The position numbers were made by a program, and so were the translations under genes. From assembly GCA_959604115.1 (NCBI GenBank), contig CAUHBW010000117.1, positions 1 to 9,846 on the forward strand: a stretch of DNA of 9,846 nt, read 5' to 3'. The stretch is from an uncultured Bilophila sp. (lineage in GTDB: Bacteria; Desulfobacterota; Desulfovibrionia; Desulfovibrionales; Desulfovibrionaceae). Below, piece by piece: positions 1 through 5,514 of the stretch; the stretch's first letter is position 1; each line of letters opens with the position of its first letter. Below the pieces are notes generated by a model, which saw only the letters and a program-made list of their open reading frames with translations, did not search any database and was not told where the DNA came from.

Positions 1-110
1 AAACGGGGGGGTGAAGGGCGGGTAAACCTTACTGTACACTTTTTACCCCCCCCTACCCCCCTTCCCCCCCATCCCTCCTCTTTCAAAGACTTTCGACCTT
101 ATCGAATCCC
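1..110 (+). repeat. Intergenic repeat copy A, G/C-rich hairpin plus conserved core
   Basis: A G-rich arm (5-22) is followed by an inverted repeat GGGTAAA (20-26) / TTTACCC (42-48), then runs of C (46-53, 56-61, 64-70) and a conserved core at 87-110 reading CTTTCGACCTTATCGAAT in its middle. The core contains TTCGA (92-96), a 5-base spacer and TCGAA (102-106), so it can form a small hairpin itself. The same order (hairpin, C-rich stretch, core) occurs after the EamA and CDF genes on this strand and after secF on the other. By analogy this copy should sit just beyond the 3' end of a plus-strand gene left of the window. No coding sequence is supported in bases 1-267. Confidence 0.7.
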
Positions 111-117
111 TTTTCTG

Positions 118-150
118 GGAACGTGCCGTTACACGACGGCAAGACGTTCC
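118..150. repeat. Inverted repeat next to repeat copy A
   Basis: GGAACGT (118-124) pairs with ACGTTCC (144-150), and GCCGT (125-129) pairs with ACGGC (136-140), giving a 12-pair stem with a 3-base bulge and a 6-base loop. No T-tract follows on either strand, so it does not look like an intrinsic terminator. Its role is unknown. Confidence 0.5.
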
Positions 151-164
151 ATCAACTGTTCAAA

Positions 165-200
165 GAAGAAAGAGGCCGTTCGGCCTCTTTCTTCCTTTTT
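165..200. terminator. Bidirectional intrinsic terminator
   Basis: A perfect 13-base-pair stem (165-177 with 182-194, loop GTTC) has a T-rich flank on the plus strand (CCTTTTT, 194-200) and a T-rich 3' arm ending TTTCTTCTTTG on the minus strand. It lies 74 bases past the stop codon of the NagZ-like gene and is the evident end of that minus-strand transcript. It may also stop read-through from any plus-strand gene entering from the left. Confidence 0.85.
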
Positions 201-267
201 GATGAGCCACCCCCTTTTCGGAAAGACGCCGCAAGCCGCCGCGTCTCCGTTTCCGAGGGGGTCGGCA

Positions 268-1452
268 TCATGCCCCCCGGCCGCCGGAGGCATGCCTTTC
301 CTTCCCCTCCGGCTCCCGCAATGCCTCTTTCAGCTTCATGATCCGTATCCACGAGGCTTCGAGCCGGGCGCGGGACAGCCTTCCCTCGCCCACTGCCCTG
401 ACGATGATGGCTTCGACCTTGGCGACGGCGGCGGGATCGTACTCCAGATTGTTGCCGATCAGCAGGATGTCCACCCCGGCGTCGATGGCCCGGAGCACGA
501 CGTCCTCCAGAGAATACCGGGCGGCGATGGCCTGCATCTGCAAGTCGTCCGTCACCACCACGCCGTCGTACCCGCGACCGCGCAACAGGCCGTTGACGAC
601 CTTGGGCGAAAGCGTGGTGGGCGCGTCCGGGTCAAGTCCCCTGTGGAACAGATGCCCCGTCATCACCATGTGCGGGCCGGAGGACGCCAGAGGCTTCGCG
701 TAGGCTTCAAGCTCCTTGGGGCTCCACGTCGCCGTGATGTCCGTGACGCCCTTGTGCGAATCCGTGTGCGCGCTCCCATGTCCGGGAAAATGCTTGAAGA
801 CCGCGACCACGCCCGCGGCGTTCAGGCCGTCCGCAAACGCCGCTCCATGAGCGGAAACGGCCTTCGGGTCCGCCGAAAAACTGCGCCCCAGACGCCCGAT
901 GGCCGGCGAGTCGGGATAGGCGTTGACGTCCAGCACCGGCGCGAAATTGAGATTCACCCCCAGATCGCGCAGCAGCGTTCCCATGCGGAAGGCCGTGTTC
1001 CGGGTGGCCTCGGGCGTTCCCCGTCCCAGCTCGGCGGCGGACGGAAACGCCGGAAACCCGTCGCGCGGCAGGAACCGCGCCACTTTGCCGCCTTCCTGAT
1101 CCACGGCGACGAACAGCGGACGGTCGGCGGGAGCGGCCTCGCGCAACGCGGAGGTCAGCCGCTTCACCTGCGCCGCATCCCGTATGTTGCGCCCGATGAG
1201 CGGATTGTGCGCATCCCGCTTGAACAGGATCACCCCGCCCAGATGCCGGACGCGGATGTCCTCGAGAATCGCCCCGCACGCTTCCGGCTCCTGCCCCTTG
1301 AAGCCCACCAGCAGCATCTGCCCCGCCATTTCCTCGACGGAAGGCGCGCCGAACGCGGAGGCACCCGCCCCAAAGAACAGGAAAAAGCCGAGCAACACGG
1401 CAAGCGGGCGCCGTCCCGACCGGAACGGAGCCGGATTCTCATGCAGAAACAT
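268..1452 (-). CDS. nagZ: Exported beta-N-acetylhexosaminidase, glycoside hydrolase family 3 (NagZ-like)
   Basis: The 394-residue protein belongs to glycoside hydrolase family 3 and probably removes N-acetylglucosamine from peptidoglycan fragments. Motifs seen include VAVDQEGGKVARF (115-127), KHFPGHG (220-226), the family's Asp-His acid/base loop DSH (D231, H233), and VVVTDDLQM (298-306) with D302 as the expected nucleophile. The first 36 residues form a Sec-type signal: a basic stretch (RSGRR, 11-15), a hydrophobic core (about 17-31) and small residues suited to cleavage near ASAFGA. This is unlike E. coli NagZ, which is cytosolic and about 340 residues, so the substrate here may be periplasmic. 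The ATG at 1452 lacks a clear Shine-Dalgarno site, but starting later would destroy the signal. It lies 39 bases behind the small membrane-protein gene, suggesting co-transcription, and a strong terminator follows. Family call is firm; exact substrate is inferred. Confidence 0.9.
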   Translation of the reverse strand: MFLHENPAPFRSGRRPLAVLLGFFLFFGAGASAFGAPSVEEMAGQMLLVGFKGQEPEACGAILEDIRVRHLGGVILFKRDAHNPLIGRNIRDAAQVKRLTSALREAAPADRPLFVAVDQEGGKVARFLPRDGFPAFPSAAELGRGTPEATRNTAFRMGTLLRDLGVNLNFAPVLDVNAYPDSPAIGRLGRSFSADPKAVSAHGAAFADGLNAAGVVAVFKHFPGHGSAHTDSHKGVTDITATWSPKELEAYAKPLASSGPHMVMTGHLFHRGLDPDAPTTLSPKVVNGLLRGRGYDGVVVTDDLQMQAIAARYSLEDVVLRAIDAGVDILLIGNNLEYDPAAVAKVEAIIVRAVGEGRLSRARLEASWIRIMKLKEALREPEGKERHASGGRGA

Positions 1453-1491
1453 ATTGCTATCCGGGTGATTTTACGTCAGAACGGGCACGCC

Positions 1492-1860
1492 TCAATCGGC
1501 GTCCGGTTTCCGGCGGTCTTCGATGGCCTTGGGTTCGTCCTTCTTCTCGGGGGAAGCCGGTTCCACTGTGTACTCGTCGGGAGACAGCTCATAGGTATCG
1601 GGATCCTCCCGATGCCCGCGAGGTTCTTCCGCCGCTCCGCCGGTCGCGCCGGGGATATTGGTATAGAAGATGATCCGGCTGCCGTCCGCGCCGTACCGCA
1701 CGTTCTTCCGCGCACGGCGCATCGCCAGCCCGAACACCACGAACAGCACCAGAAACACGAAAAAGGCGACCACGATCCCTACGGTGGCGAGCAGGAACAC
1801 AAGTCCCGCCACAGCCACGGACGTGATGCCGGCGATGACCCATCTCAAAAAATCAGGCAT
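1492..1860 (-). CDS. Small membrane protein of unknown function
   Basis: A 122-residue protein I do not recognise. Residues about 7-46 are almost uninterruptedly hydrophobic (probably two helices with a tight turn near 25-27), followed by a basic MRRARKN (47-53), which by the positive-inside rule places the tail in the cytoplasm. The remainder is polar and acidic with many Pro, Asp, Glu and Lys, and looks disordered from about residue 70. I chose the ATG at 1860 because GGAG lies 9 bases upstream; a TTG five codons earlier (1875) is in frame but less well placed. The GGAG could pair with CTCC just before the ATG, a 4-pair stem that might affect initiation. It is the first gene of an apparent two-gene minus-strand unit with the NagZ-like enzyme, 39 bases downstream, and is divergent from the carbonic anhydrase, so the two promoters probably share 1861-1968. 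Codon pattern and placement support a real gene; function is unknown. Confidence 0.75.
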   Translation of the reverse strand: MPDFLRWVIAGITSVAVAGLVFLLATVGIVVAFFVFLVLFVVFGLAMRRARKNVRYGADGSRIIFYTNIPGATGGAAEEPRGHREDPDTYELSPDEYTVEPASPEKKDEPKAIEDRRKPDAD

Positions 1861-1968
1861 GGGAGAATACTCCAATCGGTTGCGTTGACTCCTCTCTCTG
1901 GGGAGATAAAGCCTCCATTCCCAAATGACAAGCCTTCCCGCCGATTTCCGCCTTCCAAAGGAGCTTCT

Positions 1969-2649
1969 ATGGTATCACAAGACCTGCTCAAACGCTTTTC
2001 CGCCGGTTTCCAACGCTTCCAGAAAACGTGGTATTGCCCGGAAAACAACATCTACGAAGATTTGCGATCCGGTCAGAACCCTTATGCGATGGTCATCGCG
2101 TGCAGCGACTCCCGCGTGGACCCCGTCCTGCTGCTCGACGCCACGCCCGGCGATCTGTTCGTCATCCGCAACGTCGCCAACCTCGTCCCGCCCTACGAAC
2201 CGGACAGCCATCACCACGGCGTCAGCGCCGCGCTGGAATACGCGGTCCGGCACCTGCGCATCGAGCACATCATGGTCATGGGCCACGCAAAATGCGGGGG
2301 CTTCACCAGCCTGCTCGAAGTCTCGCACAGCGACGACGAGTTCCTCAACATCTGGATGAGCCTCGCCTGCCGGGCCAAGGCCGAAGTGGACCGCACGCTG
2401 CCCGACGCCGATCCCGACGAACGCCAGCGCGCCTGCGAAATGTGGGGCGTGCGCTTCTCGCTGGACAACCTCATGGGCTACCCGTGGATACGCGAGGCTG
2501 TGGAGCGGGGAGAACTGCTGCTGCACGGCCTGTATTTCGACATGGGCACGGGCGAACTGCTCTACTTCGACGCGCACCGGGAAGCCTTCGTGCCGATGGT
2601 GGAAGCCTGCGCGTCCGCCGGAGCCTCGTCCGTCAGAATCCGGCGCTGA
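1969..2649 (+). CDS. Beta-class carbonic anhydrase
   Basis: The 226-residue cytoplasmic enzyme interconverts CO2 and bicarbonate. It has the beta-class zinc signature: ACSDSR (44-49), giving the zinc ligand C45 and the catalytic Asp-Arg pair D47/R49, and VMGHAKCGG (103-111), giving ligands H106 and C109. FVIRNVANLVPPYE (64-77) and GVSAALEYAVRHL (84-96) also match the family, and the length is usual. The start at 1969 has an AAAGGAG ribosome-binding site 5 bases upstream. The reading frame is open for a long way further upstream, but that part is only the reverse of the NagZ-like gene. The DUF305 gene follows after 122 bases with a candidate promoter of its own, so the two need not be one operon. 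The physiological role (bicarbonate supply or pH balance) cannot be told from the sequence. Confidence 0.95.
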   Translation: MVSQDLLKRFSAGFQRFQKTWYCPENNIYEDLRSGQNPYAMVIACSDSRVDPVLLLDATPGDLFVIRNVANLVPPYEPDSHHHGVSAALEYAVRHLRIEHIMVMGHAKCGGFTSLLEVSHSDDEFLNIWMSLACRAKAEVDRTLPDADPDERQRACEMWGVRFSLDNLMGYPWIREAVERGELLLHGLYFDMGTGELLYFDAHREAFVPMVEACASAGASSVRIRR

Positions 2650-2691
2650 ACGTCCCCCAAAACGTCACTGCGGACGCCCCGACAAAAAATA

Positions 2692-2721
2692 CTTACACTC
2701 GTTTCCGTTTCCCACTATACC
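2692..2721 (+). promoter_or_regulatory. Candidate sigma-70 promoter for the DUF305 gene
   Basis: CTTACA (2692-2697) and TATACC (2716-2721) each match four of six consensus bases and are 18 bases apart, about 50 bases before the DUF305 start. A short perfect inverted repeat, GGAGGC (2722-2727) with GCCTCC (2730-2735), flanked by two direct ATACCGG copies (2717-2723 and 2736-2742), lies right at the -10 edge and could be an operator or a leader hairpin. This rests on pattern only. Confidence 0.3.
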
Positions 2722-2771
2722 GGAGGCAGGCCTCCATACCGGGGGTCCAGTTTCATCAAGGGAGAAAAACG

Positions 2772-3320
2772 ATGCGTACAGCTTCTCTGACCATTCTCGC
2801 GTTCGTCGCGGCGTTCCTGTTTTCCGTCATTCCCGCCCGGGCCATGGAGGGCCACGACATGCCGGGAGCGGCCCATTATTCGGACCGGGCGTTCCTGTCC
2901 GGCATGATCGCGCACCATGAGGGCGCGGTGGACATGGCGAAACTGTTCCTCCAGTCGCCCCAGAAGGATCAGGACCCCAAGGTCAAGGCATGGGCCGACG
3001 ACGTGATCAAGGTGCAGGAAAAGGAAATCGCCGAAATGAAGGAGCTCCTCAAGCCCCTCGGCGGCATTGAGGAAAGCGCCTACGCCCCCATGAAGAAGGC
3101 CATGCAGCACATGCTCGACGAAGGCAAGAATCTGGGCCCGAACATGCGTTTTGTGGAACTCATGCTTCCCCACCACGCCATGGCGCTGGAAATGTCCATC
3201 CCGGCTCTCCTCGCCTCCAACAATCCCAAGGTCCTTGACCTCGCGGAAGGGATTATCATCAGTCAGGCCAAGGAGATGCGCGCGTTCAAGGCGTGGATCG
3301 CCGCTCACCGCACGAAGTAA
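2772..3320 (+). CDS. Exported DUF305 protein (ferritin-like four-helix family)
   Basis: A 182-residue secreted protein of the DUF305 family. It starts with a typical signal peptide (hydrophobic core about 5-20, PARA ending at 24, then MEG), so the mature form should be periplasmic. Two related histidine motifs mark the internal duplication of this family: FLSGMIAHHEGAVDMA (41-56) and FVELMLPHHAMALEMS (127-142), with paired histidines H48/H49 and H134/H135 next to methionines and acidic residues, which suits metal binding. Some family members, such as cyanobacterial CopM, bind copper; that role here is inference. The ATG at 2772 has AAGGGAG 7 bases upstream, which settles the start. A long hairpin terminator lies 105 bases downstream. 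It stands between a carbonic anhydrase and a transporter with no evident functional link to either. Confidence 0.9.
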   Translation: MRTASLTILAFVAAFLFSVIPARAMEGHDMPGAAHYSDRAFLSGMIAHHEGAVDMAKLFLQSPQKDQDPKVKAWADDVIKVQEKEIAEMKELLKPLGGIEESAYAPMKKAMQHMLDEGKNLGPNMRFVELMLPHHAMALEMSIPALLASNNPKVLDLAEGIIISQAKEMRAFKAWIAAHRTK

Positions 3321-3425
3321 CCGTCTTCTTTCCGAACTGCTTCCACCGTTTGCTTTCGGAAACGAACTCGGCCTTCAGGATGGCCGACACAAAATCGTAA
3401 CATTTCAACAAGCCAAAATAATTAG

Positions 3426-3484
3426 AAAAAGTGCTTGTATGCCGTCCCCGGCAAGGGGAAACACGGTGTACAAGCGCTTTTTTT
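3426..3484 (+). terminator. Long intrinsic terminator between the DUF305 and EamA genes
   Basis: Bases 3426-3445 pair with 3463-3482 over 20 positions (17 Watson-Crick, 3 G-T). A second small stem, CCCC (3446-3449) with GGGG (3455-3458), sits inside the loop. The 3' arm ends in seven T (3478-3484). This is a strong plus-strand terminator for the DUF305 transcript. The A-tract in the 5' arm also gives the minus strand a T-tract. It ends only 39 bases before the EamA start codon, so if that gene's promoter lies upstream of 3426, the structure would act as an attenuator in its leader. Confidence 0.85.
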
Positions 3485-3523
3485 CGCGTTAGCCTCCGCA
3501 CCAAAAAACGCAGGATGGCTCGC

Positions 3524-4357
3524 ATGTCTTTCGAAATCATTCTTCTCATTCTCGTCGCCGCGCTGCTCCACGCCTCATGGAACGCCGTCATCAAGGGTGG
3601 TTCCAACAAGCTGTATGAAACCGGCCTCAACTGTTTCGGGGGCGGGGTGGGGGTGTTGTTCATCGTCCCCTTCCTGCCGTTTCCGGCGCTGGAGAGCCTC
3701 AAATTTCTGGCCGGCTCCTGTACCGTGCACATCGCCTATTACCTGTGCATCGCCGTGGCCTACCGCAGCGTGGACATGTCGTTCGCCTACACCATCATGC
3801 GCGGCACGGCCCCGCTGCTGACCTCGCTGTTCATGCTTCTGAGCGGGCACGAGATGCCGCTCGCCGGGTGGCTCGGCATCCTCTGCCTGTGCGCGGGCGT
3901 GCTGACTCTGACCTGCGACAACATCAAGAACGGACGCTTCCAGCTCAAGGGAGCACTGGCCGCCGTGGGCACCGCCGTGGTGATCATGGGCTACACGCTG
4001 TTCGACGGCTACGGCGCGCAGGCCAGCGGGAACCCCATCAGCTACGTGTGCTGGCTGTACGTCATCAATACGTTCCCCATCAATCTGATCCTGCTGATCC
4101 GGCAGCGCAAGACGTACATCCCCTATTTCCGCACGCGCTGGAAGCACGGCCTCTTCGGGGGGCTGTGCAGCCTCGGCTCCTACGGCGTGGCGCTCTGGGC
4201 CATGACCAAGGCTCCCATCGCGATGGTCGCGGCCCTGCGCGAAACCTCCGTCATCTTCGGCATGCTCCTCGCCGTCTTCTTCCTCGGAGAAAAGTTCTCC
4301 ATCGTCAAGCTCCTCGCCGTCGTCCTCGTGGCTACGGGGATTTTCTTCATGCACTAG
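3524..4357 (+). CDS. EamA-family (drug/metabolite) membrane transporter
   Basis: A 277-residue inner-membrane protein of the drug/metabolite transporter superfamily, made of two EamA repeats (about 2-130 and 142-277) with some ten predicted helices. Recognisable features are LLHASWNAVIKG near the start (14-25), YRSVDMSFAYTIMRGTAPLLT closing helices 3-4 (80-100), and in the second repeat TKAPIAMVAALRETSVIFGMLLAVFFLGEK (228-257), the standard motif before the last helix. I start at 3524, where AGGA lies 8 bases upstream; an ATG at 3515 overlaps that site, and a GTG at 3431 lies inside the terminator stem. The substrate cannot be deduced; family members move amino acids, nucleosides, phosphonate-type metabolites or toxic compounds. 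The stop codon is followed within 5 bases by a G17 run. Confidence 0.9.
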   Translation: MSFEIILLILVAALLHASWNAVIKGGSNKLYETGLNCFGGGVGVLFIVPFLPFPALESLKFLAGSCTVHIAYYLCIAVAYRSVDMSFAYTIMRGTAPLLTSLFMLLSGHEMPLAGWLGILCLCAGVLTLTCDNIKNGRFQLKGALAAVGTAVVIMGYTLFDGYGAQASGNPISYVCWLYVINTFPINLILLIRQRKTYIPYFRTRWKHGLFGGLCSLGSYGVALWAMTKAPIAMVAALRETSVIFGMLLAVFFLGEKFSIVKLLAVVLVATGIFFMH

Positions 4358-4448
4358 GAATCGGGGGGGGGGGGGGGGGTGGGGGAGTGGGGGAGGGTGA
4401 GTAGGACCGCCCCCGGGGGCATTGGGGTTTTTTCTTCTGCCCTGGGCA

Positions 4449-4552
4449 GGGGGGGGGGGGTGGTTGTACCTTTTTGGTATACTGTTCCCCCCCCCCCTCC
4501 CCCGGTACCCCCTCCTCTCCTCTTCCCAAGACTTTTGACCTTATCGAATCCC
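4449..4552 (+). repeat. Intergenic repeat copy B
   Basis: Twelve G (4449-4460) face eleven C (4487-4497), with an inner stem of GTACC (4466-4470) and GGTAT (4476-4480) around a TTTTT loop. This is followed by a C-rich stretch and the core at 4529-4552, which differs from copy A in one base (CTTTTGACC instead of CTTTCGACC) that still allows G-T pairing within the core inverted repeat. It follows the EamA gene and may terminate its transcript, although no T-tract follows the hairpin. Confidence 0.7.
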
Positions 4553-4710
4553 TCTCGTCCGCTTTCCCTGAAATCGTTTTGCCCGAAAGGGAGATGTCCA
4601 ATATGTAGAATGCCGGACTTCCCTTTCCACCGCCGCACAACGCAAGATATGCGCTTCCAACGCTCTTCAAGATTCGTTGCCGCCGTTCCCCCGCCGCAAA
4701 CGGGGAACGC

Positions 4711-4782
4711 CTTGAACAAGGTCGAACGTCTTGGGAAGAGGGGGTCGGGGGAGAGCCCTTTCTTCAGAAAGGTTTTTCCCCC
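4711..4782 (-). repeat. Intergenic repeat copy C, diverged, with terminator-like hairpin
   Basis: Read on the minus strand, it has a hairpin (CCTTTCT 4757-4763 with AGAAAGG 4766-4772, outer GGGGGA 4747-4752 with TCCCCC 4777-4782), a C-rich stretch, CTCTTCCCAAGAC, then a degraded core at 4711-4731 (TTCGACCTTG kept, the TCGAATCCC half lost). On the plus strand the inner stem is followed at once by TTTTT (4773-4777), so it could terminate or attenuate transcription about 100 bases before mntP. Unlike the other copies, it is not behind a gene on its own strand. Confidence 0.6.
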
Positions 4783-4877
4783 GGCCTTCTCCTCCAAAGG
4801 TTGACAGCGACGCCCTAAGGCATCACAACAGCCGGATCGGCCATACCGCCCCCAACCTCCAACCTTTGGCACACGTT

Positions 4878-5453
4878 ATGAGCTTTCCGGAACTTTTCGC
4901 CCTCGCCGTCGCACTGGCGATGGACGCGTTCGCCGTCTCCGTCTGCGCGGGCTGCGCATTGAAGCGGGTGACCGCCGGGCACTTTCTGCGGCTTTCCCTG
5001 ACCTTCGGCTTTTTCCAGTTTCTGATGCCCGTGATCGGCTGGACGCTCGGGCTGACCGTGCGCGGCTTCATCGAATCGTGGGATCACTGGATCGCCTTCG
5101 CGCTGCTGGCATGGATCGGCGGCAACATGATCCGCGGCGGCGCGGACGACGGGGGGGACGAGGAAGCCTGCGCCGTGGACCCGACCAGAGGCCGTCGGCT
5201 CATCATCCTCGCCGTGGCGACCAGCATCGACGCGCTGGCCGTGGGCCTGTCCTTTTCGCTGCTCAAGATCAGCGTCTGGGGGCCTTCCATCCTGATCGGC
5301 GTAGTCTGCGCCGCCATCACGGCCTGCGGCGTGTTCGCCGGAAAGACGCTCTCCAACGCGGACATCTTCGGACGTCGCGCCGAGCTTGTCGGCGGCTGCG
5401 TCCTCATCGCCATCGGTCTGAAAATCTTGTACGAACACGGCGTGTTCAGTTGA
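4878..5453 (+). CDS. mntP: MntP-type manganese exporter
   Basis: The 191-residue inner-membrane protein matches the MntP efflux-pump family in length and in its two-fold repeat. The first half has ALAMDAFAVSVCAG (12-25), FGFFQFLMPVIGW (43-55) and WDHWIAFALLAWIGGNMI (68-85); the second has ATSIDALAVGLSFSLL (114-129) and ends with ELVGGCVLIAIGLKILYEHG (169-188). The paired helix-embedded aspartates D16 and D118 are those expected for metal transport. Family members expel Mn2+; that this one does so is inferred. The ATG at 4878 fits the family N terminus, but no clear Shine-Dalgarno site precedes it. The CDF gene begins about 60 bases downstream on the same strand, with no terminator between, so the pair probably forms a metal-export operon. 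No manganese riboswitch was recognised upstream. Confidence 0.92.
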   Translation: MSFPELFALAVALAMDAFAVSVCAGCALKRVTAGHFLRLSLTFGFFQFLMPVIGWTLGLTVRGFIESWDHWIAFALLAWIGGNMIRGGADDGGDEEACAVDPTRGRRLIILAVATSIDALAVGLSFSLLKISVWGPSILIGVVCAAITACGVFAGKTLSNADIFGRRAELVGGCVLIAIGLKILYEHGVFS

Positions 5454-5514
5454 CGCCCGCCGCATTCCGCACCGGCGGGACGCCATGTCCCTTCTTTCCC
5501 GGAGTATGCTTTCC

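Larger units (their letters stand above)
4358..4877. other. 520-base non-coding stretch with G/C tracts and two convergent repeat copies
   Basis: No gene is supported here; the open frames on both strands are low-complexity Gly/Pro/Arg strings. It contains a 17-base G run (4363-4379), further G-rich blocks to 4400, repeat copy B pointing right (4449-4552), an 8-pair inverted repeat CGTTCCCC (4684-4691) / GGGGAACG (4702-4709), and repeat copy C pointing left (4711-4782). The mntP promoter should lie within it: TTGCCC (4579-4584) with TATGTA (4602-4607) at 17 bases, and an isolated TTGACA (4801-4806), are weak candidates. I looked for the conserved parts of the manganese-sensing yybP-ykoY riboswitch, which often precedes mntP, and did not recognise them. 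Confidence 0.6.

Noticed and set aside
1885..1912. TTGACT (1885-1890) with GATAAA (1905-1910) as a carbonic anhydrase promoter
   Set aside because: The spacing is 14 bases, too short; shifting the -10 leaves a poor match.
199..1968. Very long plus-strand open frame running into the carbonic anhydrase frame
   Set aside because: It is the reverse of the NagZ-like and small membrane-protein genes in GC-rich DNA; its product is low-complexity and only the part from 1969 resembles a protein family.
4354..4872. Open frames on both strands in the G/C-rich gap
   Set aside because: Products are Gly/Pro/Arg-rich strings translated from G and C runs and repeat copies, with no start signal or family pattern.
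4553..4877. Manganese riboswitch (yybP-ykoY) before mntP
   Set aside because: The conserved sequence blocks were not recognised by eye; a covariance search would be needed to exclude a diverged copy.
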